From: Harmothoe impar
Lineage: Eukaryota > Annelida > Polychaeta > Phyllodocida > Polynoidae
Assembly (NCBI GenBank): GCA_947462335.1
Contig: OX381704.1
Coordinates: 121,082,065 to 121,146,064 of the forward strand
Reading direction: 5' to 3'
Length of the DNA stretch: 64,000 bases
Of this stretch, positions 44,179 through 55,560 are shown piece after piece (positions within the stretch are counted from its first letter, which is position 1; each line of letters begins with the position of its first letter). The position numbers and the translations under genes are program-made. The notes under the pieces were generated by a model. It was not told the origin of the DNA. It ran no database searches and worked only from the letters and a program-made list of their open reading frames with translations.

Positions 44179-44891
44179 GTGGATGTTGTCTATATTTACC
44201 TGTAGTATTTGGGAGTGTGGATGTTGTCTATATTTACCTGTAGTATTTCGGAGTGTGGATGTTGTCTCTATATTTACCTGTAGTATTTGGGAGTGTGGAT
44301 GTTGTCTATATTTACCTGTAGTATTTGGGTGTGTGGATGTTGTCTATATTTACCTGTAGTATTCAGGTATGTGTATGTTGTCTCTATATTTACCTGTAGT
44401 ATTTGAAAGTGTGGATGTTGTCTATATTTACCTGTAGTATTTGGGAGTGTGGATGTTGTCTCTATATTTACCTGTAGTATTTGGGAATGTGGATGTTGTC
44501 TATATTTACCTGTAGTATTCAGGTATGTGTATGTTGTCTATATTTACCTGTAGTATTTGGGAGTGTGGATGTTGTCTATATTTACCTGTAGTATTTGGGA
44601 GTGTGGATGTTGTCTATATTTACCTGTAGTATTTGGGAGTGTGTATGTTGTCTATATTTACCTGTAGTATTTGGGAGTGTGTATGTTGTCTATATTTACC
44701 TGTAGTATTTAGGAGTGTGGATGTTGTCTATATTTACCTGTAGTATTTAGGTGTGTGGATGTTGTCTATATTTACCTGTAGTATTTGGGAGTGTGGATGT
44801 TGTCTCTATATTTACCTGTAGTATTTGGGTGTGTGTATGTTGTCTATATTTACCTGTAGTATTTGGGAGTGTGGATGTTGTCGTCGTACTG
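44179..44891. repeat. 38-bp minisatellite carrying the FRMD8 exon G donor
   Basis: About 18 units of 38-40 bp visible (GTGGATGTTGTCTATATTTA, CCTGTAGTATTTGGGAGT), truncated on the left by the gap. On the minus strand each holds CATCCACACTCCCAAATACT, ACAG and GTAAATA, that is, the last 25 or so bases of exon G followed by its donor. The rightmost unit at 44854-44881 is the real exon end. Confidence 0.95.
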
Positions 44892-47800
44892 CCGGTGGTT
44901 GATGAGGGCCTGTAGACCGGCTAGCATGTCGTACTGAGAGGCTTCTAGCGGGTACCGCCCGTCTACCACGTTCTCCTTAGCCTCGTGGTACAACAGACGC
45001 AGGATCTCCGGGTCCGTGATCTGACAAACGGAAACACGAAGATGTACATGACGATGGGTAATCAGAAGTTCTACAGGAAAGTCTTGAACCCACAGATGAA
45101 AGTGAACAATCTCAAAGAAACTTGAAATATTCAAATTGAGGTCACTGAATTAAGGTCCTCGATGGTTAAGTATAGATCTTCTCGACATAAAAGAAATCTT
45201 GAAATCAGAGAAAAACTTTAATCTCTGTGAACTTGTTTTGGATGGGCATTTGTGGAGGAAAGGGGAAAAATTGGGTCAGACATGCAGATTTTAATCAATT
45301 CACAGAACAATATGAAAAGAGCAATTAAATCAGCAAGTTTAAAGGAGAAAACCTGAATCTTTAGTTAGATGACAAAGTACAGAGAATGATGGAAACCTTG
45401 GGTGAGGCTTTGGTGGACTTACCTCTTTTTCCTTTGACAGCGGGTAGAAGACGTTACGTTGGAACATGATGACAGCCTCATCTGAAATATGACAACCCGC
45501 AATTAGCACAAGTTTTGAGACAGAAATAAGAACATATCAACCAAATCTGTAAGATTTCAGAATCAGGAAATCTTTTAACGTAGGCCTCAAGACAAAAAGT
45601 CCAAAGAAATTGCCAGCCCAGCTAGGTATATATTAGGGTGTGGGTGTTCAGAACATTAGCAGTATAAAATGTTGTGTACCTCTCTCGATGTCGTCTTCGT
45701 CGGCGGAGGTGTACTTCTCACAAAGCTCCTCCCAGTAACACGCCAACTTGAAGGGCACCTGGTTCGGCTTCAGCTGCACCTCTAGATGCAGAGTAACAGA
45801 GGCAGGACATTAGTAAATATTACCTCTGAGCAAACTCACGGAGCGCCATTTCCAATGTGGGAGATACACCACTCACATTTGACAACAGAACTGTAGTTCT
45901 GCCCGTGCAGACATACCGGGTATTTAACTTACACTGTAAATACACATTGTCGTGCGTCATTCTTACACTGTTTCCCATTGATTTGTAATTTTATCTAGAT
46001 ATTTAGGCCCATAATTGATCAGATATGCTTTAAAATAGGTTTTAAAAACTGTCAGGTCCCGAAAATGTAGCCCGATATAATCCTGGATTTTAGGCTTTGT
46101 TGTCATATTTTATTGTAGAATAATGGAAAACTAAATAATTTGATTTGGGTTCTATTCCCTTTATGATAAAACCTTGCGTATAAGCCGCGGCAAGTACGCG
46201 AGTGCGGCTTATAGGACCGGCTTATTTGGGAGTTTTTACTACCGTGGTACAATACTAAAGGCACCATAATCAAATCGCCAGTGCTGCTTATAGGATTGGC
46301 CAAAAGTCAGGGTGTGGCTAATACAAGAGTTAGGCTTATACGCAAGGTTTTACGGTATGCCTAATTGTTCAGATTGGTAGGAACTACATTTTAACATGTT
46401 ACTCACCAAGGCTGCATTCATGCATCATGCTGACTAAGGGCATGATGCATTAATGCCTTAAAGGGTTAAAGGACTAACTCACCTAGCAGGTCCGAGACCA
46501 GCCACATGGAGAAGATCTCGCGGGCGGCGGGAGGGAACTTCATCTCCTCCATGACCATCTCAAACAGCTCTGACGCCTCGCAGTTCTGTCCATCGTCCAC
46601 GACTAAGTGGATGCCGGTCTTATCCATGAAGTAGACCACCACCTCTAGGGCTGTAAGTATAGGACACCCAATGTACCTCTAGCTGTACACATAGTATAGT
46701 AGGACTTTATATAATAGTACATGGAGACACCACCAGTCTTACCCATCAAGTATACAACTACCCAAAACGCTGTAAATATATAATGTATAATAATTACTGC
46801 ACTGTAAGTGTATTATATACATGGTAGTGTAAGAGAAACAGGTTCTCTGAAAAGGTGTTTCTCAGAGACACCGGGACTCGAACCTGGGCCTCCCAATCCA
46901 AAGCGGGTGCTCTACAGCTGAGCTATAGCCCAACCCTTCAGATAGACCACACCTCACGTTGCTGGATCGGTTCGGTGCGTGGAGGGGAATAATGATGCAG
47001 GAATTATCCTCTACAAGTGTATATATGGACACCAACACTGTAAATATTTTATATACCGTAAATTCTCACATGAACTAAACTGCCAGTGCAGGATATAATT
47101 ATAGGTCAAGGTCAGGTTATGGGTGTGAAAGTCCAGGTGCAAGTTACATGCGAGAATTTACGGTACACACTTAATGTCTAGTCCTATTTGTTGTTTGTCC
47201 TGTCATGTGTTTAGTCCCTTGTTATGTGTACCATCAACCATTGCCCCACCCCTTTGGGGGAATGGAGCCTCCATAATTCAATTGGGCTCCCCTTCCGGAA
47301 GTCCTACATTACAGCGATGTCATTCAGGTGGCACAACTTCAAAAATTTTCAATAGACAGTTTTCCGGTTCTCTTTCTTCTCATTTTCTCCTCCTCTTGTC
47401 CCCTACGTCTCTCCTTTCTGGTTCCGGAGAATCCCCTATTAGTTAAAATAAGATTATTCCTTTTGGCACAGCCTATGAATGACATTGTGTGCCTGTCTCC
47501 ACCTTTTCATGGTGAGGGGCTTTAAAAGGTACCAACCAACACTTAATGTATACAGACACCTCCAACACTGTCAATATGAAATGTACTATCCAATCAAACT
47601 TTAGCACCTGCTTGTAAAAGAGCCTTGTATAAGCACTGGGGATTTAGGCAGCCTTGAAATATACTTAAAATTTTAAATGAGCGCCTGTCTTGTATAAGCG
47701 TCTTGGACACCCCGTTTCATCCATTGACAATTATTTTTAAAACAACTGGTATTTCTAAGAATATACACCTACCGTACCCTCGCGATTAAGCGCCGGGCAC

Positions 47801-50800
47801 TCTTCAATTTGGCAGGGCTCTTACACAGGCGCTTATACAAGACAGGCGCTTATTTAAGGTCATGATTTTAGTGCTTAAGAAACATTTGGGTGCCCTTATT
47901 CAAGACTGGCGCTCTTTCAAGACCAGGCGCTTTATCGAGTACGGTATACACACCCCATCACCCCTGGGTAACAAGAGGAACACACAGGAGATGGGGCCGC
48001 AGTAAACACAACAAATACAACTGAAAATGGTCTACATTATCCCCCTCAAAAACTCTTCAGGCTGCAGCTGACTTTAAAAGTGAGAAGCAAGACTCAAAAT
48101 TGCATATTATTTAGAGTTACAAAATTATGGTTCTAAATTATTGCTGGATAACTTTGTTCTTGGTTTCAATGAGCAATGGGGCATAAAATCTATTTTATGT
48201 AATCTTTTAGAAATCCTTGTTTTCTTTTCTTTTTTTTTACCTAAAGGAAATCACCGTTTCATCTGAGCGGTGAAGGATCTTTAAGAAAAAATCAATAAAA
48301 AGAAGAATTTTTTATCATAAAGCAGATATAGGCCATGGTACTGTGTTAGTGTTTACAAGTAGCCCCAGCTGTAGACCCGGGACACAGCCCCACACACCGC
48401 CACCTGCTGCCACCTTACGGCACTCTCTGTAACTACCTTCTTTCCGCGAGGATCCCGGAGCTACACAAACAGACAGCTACACCGTTACTACCGCTACATG
48501 ATATTTCATTGTTTTGAAATACAAGATTTACTATGCTTTAGTACTGGGAGCACCATATTCAATGCCCCGCCCATTGAATACAATATAGCCGTATTCAATG
48601 GGCAAATTGTATTTACTTTATTAAATGGCTTCAAATCAAAAAATAAACACAAATGACGACTACAATGATACCGTCTCTGACGTATTTCACTCGTCAAGGT
48701 ATCAAAGGTTGTTGGCATCTGTCTATATAGTCAATAAATTGGATCCCTGCTGAGAAGAACCCTCACATGTACAGCACAGTGGTGGTAAATCAGACAGTAA
48801 ATGGGAAATGATGCTTTGTGTATTCAATTCTACAATACAACACTCTAAGGATGGCATCATGCCTAAATTAGTCGTCATGATGCATGAATGCAGTGCCAGC
48901 GAGTAACTTTGTGGGACTTCATTGGTGCATCATGCCTTCCCAGTGGGAGTTCAATCTCAAAACAGGCATGTGTGCTAATAAACATAGGTAATGAAAATGT
49001 GATAGGAATGTGAATAACTGTGAGAACTATGGTGTGAATAATGTGAAAACAAACAGTAAATGACCGGGTACAGATATAAACGCTGTGTAAAGCAGTGCTG
49101 GAAACCAGTTAAGGACAGCATGATGCACTCATAATGTAGCAATGCAGCACCGGCAAGTAACTTGCTGACGCTGCATTATGCCATCATGATGCAGCAATGC
49201 AGCACTGGTGAGTAACTCGCCAATGCTGCATGATGCCCTCATGATGCACCAATGCAGCACCGGCAAGTAACTCGCCAACGCTGCATGATGCACCAGCGAG
49301 TAACTCGCCAATGCTGCATGATGCCTTCATAATGCACTAATGCAGCACTGGCGAGTAACTCGCCAATGCTGCATGATGCCCTCATAATGCACTAATGCAG
49401 CACTGGCGAGTAACTCGCCAATGCTGCATGATGCCCTCATAATGCACTAATGCAGCACCGGCGAGTAACTCGCCAACGCTGCATGATGCATCGTCATGAT
49501 ACATGGAATGAATGCAGCAAAGATGAGTTACTCGACATAGCTGCATTCATCGATCGTGATGACAAAATTAAAGTGAATGGTGGATTAAAACACTAAGCTG
49601 TCCTTGAAGGGTTGCACCATTGTTTAAATTTCTGACACCCAATGCGGTGTGTGCTGCGGTGAGGGTATGAGGGTAAAACATGTCACATACCACCACTAGA
49701 CTTGCTCGACTCTGAATTGAGACAACATAAATATCATCTTTCCGAAATTTTAACTAAAACAACCGAACTTTAGCCGGAAGAGTTATTTAGAAACTTTTTA
49801 TATTCAAATGGAAGTAGAAACAAATCTTTTGTACTTGATAAATTTACTCATAACAGCAGTTCAAACTGACACTATTGTTTAACGTTCTTTAATCACACCA
49901 ATTCTTAATGTAATTCTTGGGATTCCAACCAGAGTAAATATTAATGCAATGTTACATTCTGCGGTGAGTTACTCACGTTTGTTGTTGGAGCTGCTCTGGG
50001 AGCCGATACGGGGCATGCCGACCGAGTGCAGCTTTTCCCCCCCGGGTGACGGCTGCCTCATGTAGGCGCCGTCTCCCCCGTCTGGCACGCTGATGATCGT
50101 CTGTTCCTGCATCTGGGCGGGGTAGGTGCCACGCACCGTGGAGAGCGGGGGCAGGCCGCGACCGTCCAACGGGGGCAGCTTACTGCGTGCTGTGGGCAGG
50201 AAAAATATAGGCAGTATGTAGTGTAATGCTACACCAACAAATATACAAACTGGTATGGATGATTCTACCCACGTAAATCAGCACTATCAGACTACAGACG
50301 GTCACAGCGTAGGTTGGAAACGATCCAACCCCAACATCAGGCAGACGCTAATCACACCACACTTACCGGGAGGCCTACCTGTAGGTGTTATCTGACACCA
50401 AGCCTCCTTATCCTTATCTGATACCAGTACAGAGTCCTTATCTACAGCTAGGTAGGTGTCAGGACCGTGACACCTCAGTTATAAGTCTATCTTGGTTATA
50501 AGCCGAAACTCAGTTTAATGGGAAATAGTTGGCTTATAATAAAGATCAACCCCGAAGAAGACGGTCTATCGTCGAAACTGTAGGTTCAATACTCGATTAA
50601 ATAAAAGCCACCTTGAAACCGATGTTGGACTCTAGTTGTGTTGTTTATATATTTTTTAAATCACCAAAATAAAGATGTTTGAAATTAGTTTTCACTATAT
50701 TCCTAAGAATAAAAACTCGCCCCTAAATTTCGGCTTTAATAGAGCATATAAAAATGCCCGATAAAAGTGGGCTTATAACCGAGGCTTTACGGTAGGTATC

Positions 50801-52814
50801 AGTCAGGTCTGGTGCTAGCTGTGATCTCAGGTAAAAGTGAAAACACTTCCGGCCTCTCTACAGCAGATCCCCCCCCCTACCCTCACCCCTCCACCAAGGT
50901 GGGTTGACACCAAAACCAACCCCACATGAGGTCACCCCTCCCCCCACAACCACCCTTACATTATGTTACATGAGAAAACCCCCCCCTCCCCCACTCTCCT
51001 TACTCTCACAGTTACGTTGACCAATGTCCCGCTGCTGTAAAACATAACACTGTATGAAACAACTCCCCCCCCCCCCCACACACACACACACACCAGCCAC
51101 ATGAGGTCAACTTAACATGTGTCCCCATGTCCCTTATCAACTACTGTGTACTCCGACGACAATACAAATAAAGCTAGAGCTGACTCAATGTCCATCCGAT
51201 AACCCAAACAACCCCCCCCCATTCACACACACACACACAAGAGAGTTGACAGGAATAAATATAAAATGTATTGAAATAGGAATGTGAATAGAGAGATGGT
51301 GAAGGGAAGCTGGCAACAATATGGGTTGTGTAGTGCTGTGACACTGAACTACAGATCCAATCAGTGAGTGTTGTTGAGGGCTGAGTGGCTTATCCCGCTA
51401 ATCCAGTCGTGGTGCCAGGACGGAGCAGTGAGCTGCCAGATTACCGCCATGTCTACCTCCATACGGCGGGGTATGACACAAAGAGAAACCAGCCACCGCT
51501 GTATTGTTGTGTTATACATGTAGCTGTTCTGTAAAGAGCTTTGAGGATACCTCAGCCTAATCCGCTGCTGTTATTATGTTTCCTATCCATCATATGTCTC
51601 TACTTCTAGCCCTATACTAACCCTTCAAGGACGGCATCAATCCTCAATGCTTCATTTGTATTGAGGCATGGTGCATTAATGCAGCGAGGTAAGTAACCAG
51701 GAAGTCCTAACATTTTTCTGTAACGGTCGCGGAAAAGTCATGTGGAGAGATTCAAACCCACGACCTCTAGACCCATGGGCCAGTGCTCTACCACTGAGCT
51801 ACATTCCCATCCGACAACTTAACCGCACCGTACGTTACTGGATCGGTATGGCATATATATAGGGGTGCAGGATTACCCAGGTGATACCCCCTTGTAGGTT
51901 TATCACCAAGGTGCGAGTAATCAAGCCCCTACACTTCATTTGTCTTGAGGCATGATGCACCAATGCAGCGAGGTAAGTAACCAGATATGCCAACTAAAAG
52001 TAGGAAGTCCTAATATTTTGGTAAATATTCTGTATGAATTCAATACAGAAATTCCAGCAAAAATGTAGGAATTCCTGCAAAAGTAGGAAAATGGCATCTC
52101 TGGTACTAACTCAACGGTCAGCGCTGCATTGGTGCATCATGCTGACCCTTTGGGAGTGTACCAACTCCATCATGGTATCCTGGATCTCTGTGTTGGCGTT
52201 GTTAGCATCATGGTTATACATGACAGGGGCTTCATAGGTAAAGCACACTGCTTCTCAACCCCTCAATAGAAATATTGAAAGATCAAATTTCCAGAAGCAT
52301 TAAATATGTTCATGGCCATAATGAAAATTGGTTTAAACCGATCAGTAAACAGTGGGTACTTTCTGTGGTGCCCAGTATATGGCCTTAGGGCTTTTAAGGC
52401 GGGGATCCACTGCCGCGAATTAGCTGCGTTTTTGTCACTCGTGCAATTAAACACGGACAGAACGTTCCAGCAGTGGATCTCCTACTGCGACTGCCTGTGA
52501 CAACATCATCACAAGGGATGTGTGGCGTGCGACTCTACTCACAAAATCTAAAGTTTTGGATTTTTGCGAGTATACTCGTAAAGTGTCTGTCCTGTGACTA
52601 GATTTGCAGCAAAGTGGCGGCAGTGGATCCCCGGCTTTAGTTGCCGGTGATCTGGTGGTATCGCCCAGACGGCTCAACACGGGGGGTGTGACGACACGGT
52701 TACCTGTCATACTGATCTGGTCCACGCTGCGGCTGTCTCCCTCCTCTAGGTACGAGTCCAGGTACGACTCTACATCCATGCTGCTACACGGTATGGTGTC
52801 ACACAGACGGTATC
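44854..52814 (-). CDS. FRMD8: FRMD8, second copy (partial, six exons seen)
   Basis: Exons on the minus strand: B 52814-52704, C 50189-49977, D 46650-46483, E 45781-45680, F 45481-45423, G 45020-44854. Exon F gives 19 codons after the shared D (DEAVIMFQRNVFYPLSKEKE) and exon G 55 codons starting ITDPEILRLLYHEAKENVVD, both very like human FRMD8 where F1 passes into F2 of the FERM domain. Exon G ends in phase 2 at a GTAAAT donor; the following intron begins with a minisatellite that runs into the assembly gap, so later exons are missing. Compared with the first copy, differences seen in exons B, C and D are all silent. No copy of exon A follows at the right end: homology stops at 53587. This is more likely the other haplotype than a second gene, but a true tandem copy cannot be ruled out. 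Confidence 0.85.
46862..46936 (-). repeat. tRNA-like sequence, copy B version
   Basis: Equivalent of 1256-1335. It has a few substitutions in the D-arm region; the B box is unchanged. Confidence 0.55.
47178..47538. mobile_element. Retroelement-like insertion present only in copy B
   Basis: 361 bp absent from copy A, flanked by 11-bp direct repeats ACACTTAATGT (47167-47177 and 47539-47549); copy A has a single ACACTTAATGT at about 1557-1567. The inserted sequence is unique, with GGGGGAATGGAGCCTCCATA and GGCTCCCCTTCCGG phrases, and resembles the 3' untranslated tail of a LINE. A 5'-truncated non-LTR insertion is the likely explanation; the family was not identified. Confidence 0.75.
47770..47946. 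mobile_element. Inverted-repeat element present only in copy B
   Basis: TACCGTACCCTCGCGATTAA at the left and CGCTTTATCGAGTACGGTA at the right, with 'aggcgctt' phrases inside, about 177 bp. Copy A has CACCCATACAC at the same place, so this is an insertion with a probable TA target duplication. Confidence 0.75.
49107..49515. repeat. Palindromic tandem repeat, copy B version
   Basis: Equivalent of the array at 3296-3620, with a different number and order of units, as expected for an unstable minisatellite compared between two alleles or paralogues. Confidence 0.75.
50464..50794. mobile_element. Inverted-repeat element of FRMD8 intron B-C, copy B version
   Basis: Counterpart of 4844-5064 but with about 110-120 bp of extra sequence at 50540-50655, where copy A has a run of A. 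The extra part (GAAGAAGACGGTCTATCGTC and on) looks like a nested insertion or a more complete version of the element. Confidence 0.65.
51738..51806 (-). repeat. tRNA-like sequence with intact A and B boxes
   Basis: The minus strand reads TGTAGCTCAGTGGTAGAGCA and GGGTTTGAATCTC. The anticodon arm is imperfect. Copy A retains only the A-box end (near 5925-5960), so the two copies differ by about 165 bp here. Its 5' flank (ACCGATCCAGTAACGTACGG then TGCGGTTAAG) resembles that of the unit at 1256. Confidence 0.55.
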
Positions 52815-53218
52815 CTGCTACACGGTATGGTGTGACCGACACGGTCACTCTGACACCACTATAACTGGTACTCCAACAGCCTTACACCTACTGACTCAAC
52901 ACCCTCACACCTACTGCACACCCCTCTCTCCCCCACACTCATATAGCACTAACACTATACTGACAGTAGACCCTGGCTAATAGTACAGTAGTTACAAAGA
53001 CAACATACGGCGCTGTGTGGTGGAGCCTCCTGCAGTGACTCTGTACTCTCACTATGGACCTCTGTGTACCAGGAGCTGTTGGTGTATGAAGGCCGGCCAA
53101 CACCCGCCTCTCGCTACTCACCCGTCAGGCCGACAACAATAGGTGTGTGGTGCTGCTAACAGCCACCGTTATTCATAATGGGATTATGACCTGGGCACTA
53201 TTGTGCTAAGGGAGTGGT

Positions 53219-53430
53219 CATTTTTTAACTTCAGGGGGGGGGGATTTTCATGCGAGCGGGTCGAAATCTTTTTAGTCCCCCCCCCCCCCTCAGGCAAGTT
53301 GAAATTGAGCGCAGCTGGCCCCTTTCAGCTATAGTAATGTGCGGGCTTTTTCACTAAAAAGGGGTGCAATTTTTTTGGTCCCCTCCCCTCTAGAGGGGTC
53401 CAAATATTTTTGCCCTCCCCCTTCAAATCC
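53219..53430. mobile_element. G-rich inverted-repeat element, right end lost (copy B)
   Basis: Starts AGGGAGTGGTCATTTTTTAA like 7332 but the matching right end and about 70 bp are missing. Confidence 0.7.
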
Positions 53431-53587
53431 AACCCGGTGCGCATAGTTTTTTTTCCTAATTTTTTTTTTAGAAATATTTTTAAAAATTAAAAAAAAAGAA
53501 AAAAAGGGTGATGTTACTAGAAACATGGTTCGTGCCTGCCTTGTTGTAGCAGTGTACTACAAAAGTAACAATAGAGACTGAACATGT

Positions 53588-55560
53588 AAGTGAAACCATA
53601 CTTCACTAAAAGTCCGTTTCAAAGCAAAGTTACAAAGATATCAAGACGAAACCAACTGCAAATGCTTTCCCCCGCCCCTGGGCACCCATACACGGCAATA
53701 TAGAAACTGAGAAACCATTTCCCGATTTTCTAGAATTTTTTTAAAGGTTTGGAGCTTCTTGTCCGCTAGAGAGGGTTCTAATAAAGATAGAGAGCTGCGG
53801 ATAGCGCCAAAAGAAGCGCCTTGGCGGGCCGGATCAGCTGATCGAAGATGGCGCAGTTTCGGTAACCGGGCGACGAACGGTGGGCGATCAAAGATCCGAC
53901 TTTACCTCAAACACATGATACAAATATGTGGTTGGTTTGGTGAGCAGAGCCAGGGTAGATTATGTTACTTACTTGCCAATGGAGCAGGGCTGGTAAGGAG
54001 AGAAGAACCACTTTAATGTGGCCAAATGCTGGACTGTTTGTTTGTTGACATCCATGCTTCAGAAAGTAGGGAAATCTCTTCCTGGTGTGTCTGTCTGCTA
54101 CCAGGGGGAGTGGCAGTGTTTGCCGCCCAAAGATGGGGCTACCTGGCTGACTGGTCACCTCTGTTGTAGAATGTTTTGGGGTAGCATGTACAGAGAATGT
54201 GTGCTGTATGACTTGCTGAGGCACAGAGTGCTGTAGAGGTGCAGCCTGAAGTGCTGTAGACAATAGGGATGAGGCTGGTGAGGTGGGGAGGCTGGATGAG
54301 AAGGGGTACTGTGATTGGCTGCTGTGGGTGTGGGTACTTGGAGTAGACTGAAAGGGGTGGACTTGAAGTAGGGGTGTGGTGGAAGTGCAGTGAATAATCT
54401 TCCTAATCTTTATTAGCTGTAAAAACACAGAGGTACTTTTTAATCCATGTGGTAGGTTAGGTGCATATGCTATGGATGACTTTTAAATGATCTAGAATAA
54501 ATTCAGCAAGACCATAGGTGGAGATCTATGGGGTGGATCCCATAGTTTTTAATTTTAGAATGCCCTCCACTCTCCAGGCCAGAGGTTGGGTACCAGCCAG
54601 TGAATAGCAACATCTGCTTGGAGAATTGGATTAGGCCCTTCACTGCAGAATGTGTGGGGGGAAATATGGTTGTTGTTGTTGTTGCCTGAAGATCTTTGGA
54701 AACCTTTGATGCAAGGAGATCACTTGGCAGTTCTCAGGAACCACACTGTGTTCAAGACTGGACCTGGCCAGCCCCACAATCACCAAGGTGAGTTCTAGGC
54801 AAATCTTATTTTTGTGGATGCCATTGATGTTAACTTTTGTGGATGGGTGAGTGAGTGGAGTGGGTGGACATGGTGGGACCATATTCATAATAGTTGGAAT
54901 TTATGCTTGGTACTGCCTACCTATCCTTTCACTTGATTAAGCCAGAAAGCACAATAGTTAGCCAAGTGAACACCCAGACCTGTTGGTTGAAATTGATCAC
55001 CCCCTTAGTCCTATACAGAGGTAGCCTCATGGTAGCCTAGAAGTAGTTCAGATAGTGATCATAACTTGTGGCAATTTTACCCCCCCCCCTACCCCCAGTC
55101 AAGGGGTTAATATTTTGAGGCCCCCTCCCCCTTGATAGGGACAGAAATAGCTTAGGGCCGAGTCATTTATTGCAAGCTTGGCAGGGGGGGGGGGGGGGCA
55201 GTGGGTTTGATGGATATGGGGGGGGAGGGCAAAATTGGTAAAGCCTCCATGCTGGGGGGGGGGGCTCAAAATCAAAAAGAGTCCATTTAGATACCTGTGA
55301 ACGCGCATGGTTCAACAGGCGCATGCGAATAGTATATGAACACCCCCTTGTCCAATGCAATTTCAATTTCTTAGTAGTATATATAAAGCCCCTTCTTCAA
55401 TACAATTGTTTTCGGCTAACTGGTCTGAATGGAATAAAAATTGCAGTTCTGGGAAAAACCACCATGCCCCACCAACTACTAATAAATGATGGGTTAGAAG
55501 TACCTGACAGGGAGTGATCATAATTTGTCTTATTTTATTCTCTCTCCACCCACCCCAAAG
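53588..55560. other. Region right of the duplicated block
   Basis: Unrelated to copy A. It has one exon-like open frame (53973-54416, minus), a possible short plus-strand exon at about 54648-54787 that has splice-like borders but stops in all frames, and C/G-run sequence at 55075-55270 resembling a decayed G-rich element. Nothing is recognisable by homology. Confidence 0.5.
53973..54416 (-). CDS. Possible internal exon of an unknown gene
   Basis: A 444-bp stretch, open throughout (148 codons), lies exactly between a good acceptor (TTTTTACAG ending at 54417) and a consensus donor (GTAAGT starting at 53972), with both ends in phase 0. The product is rich in Ser, Thr, Pro and Gln in its first half (SQSQYPFSSSLPTSPASS) and has no domain I recognise. 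No partner exons were found on either side. The plus strand is also partly open here (54018-54236), so chance cannot be excluded. Confidence 0.35.

Larger units (their letters stand above)
45618..53587. repeat. Duplicated block, copy B
   Basis: Second copy of positions 1-7824. It extends further left (FRMD8 exons F and G, 44854-45481) to a minisatellite and an N gap. To the right, homology ends at 53587 and the sequence turns into unrelated DNA. It has lost about 70 bp, including one end of the G-rich element, compared with copy A near 7600-7670. Confidence 0.95.

Noticed and set aside
43915..44205. Open frame spanning the gap
   Set aside because: Its middle is made only of N; nothing supports continuity.
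1..53587. Two independent functional FRMD8 genes
   Set aside because: Neither copy is complete in the window, the second lacks exon A and follows a gap, and coding differences are silent; alleles are simpler, though not proven.
54018..54236. Plus-strand 72-codon frame (MAKCWTVCLLTSMLQKVGKS)
   Set aside because: No splice or homology support; the minus strand over the same bases has better exon borders.
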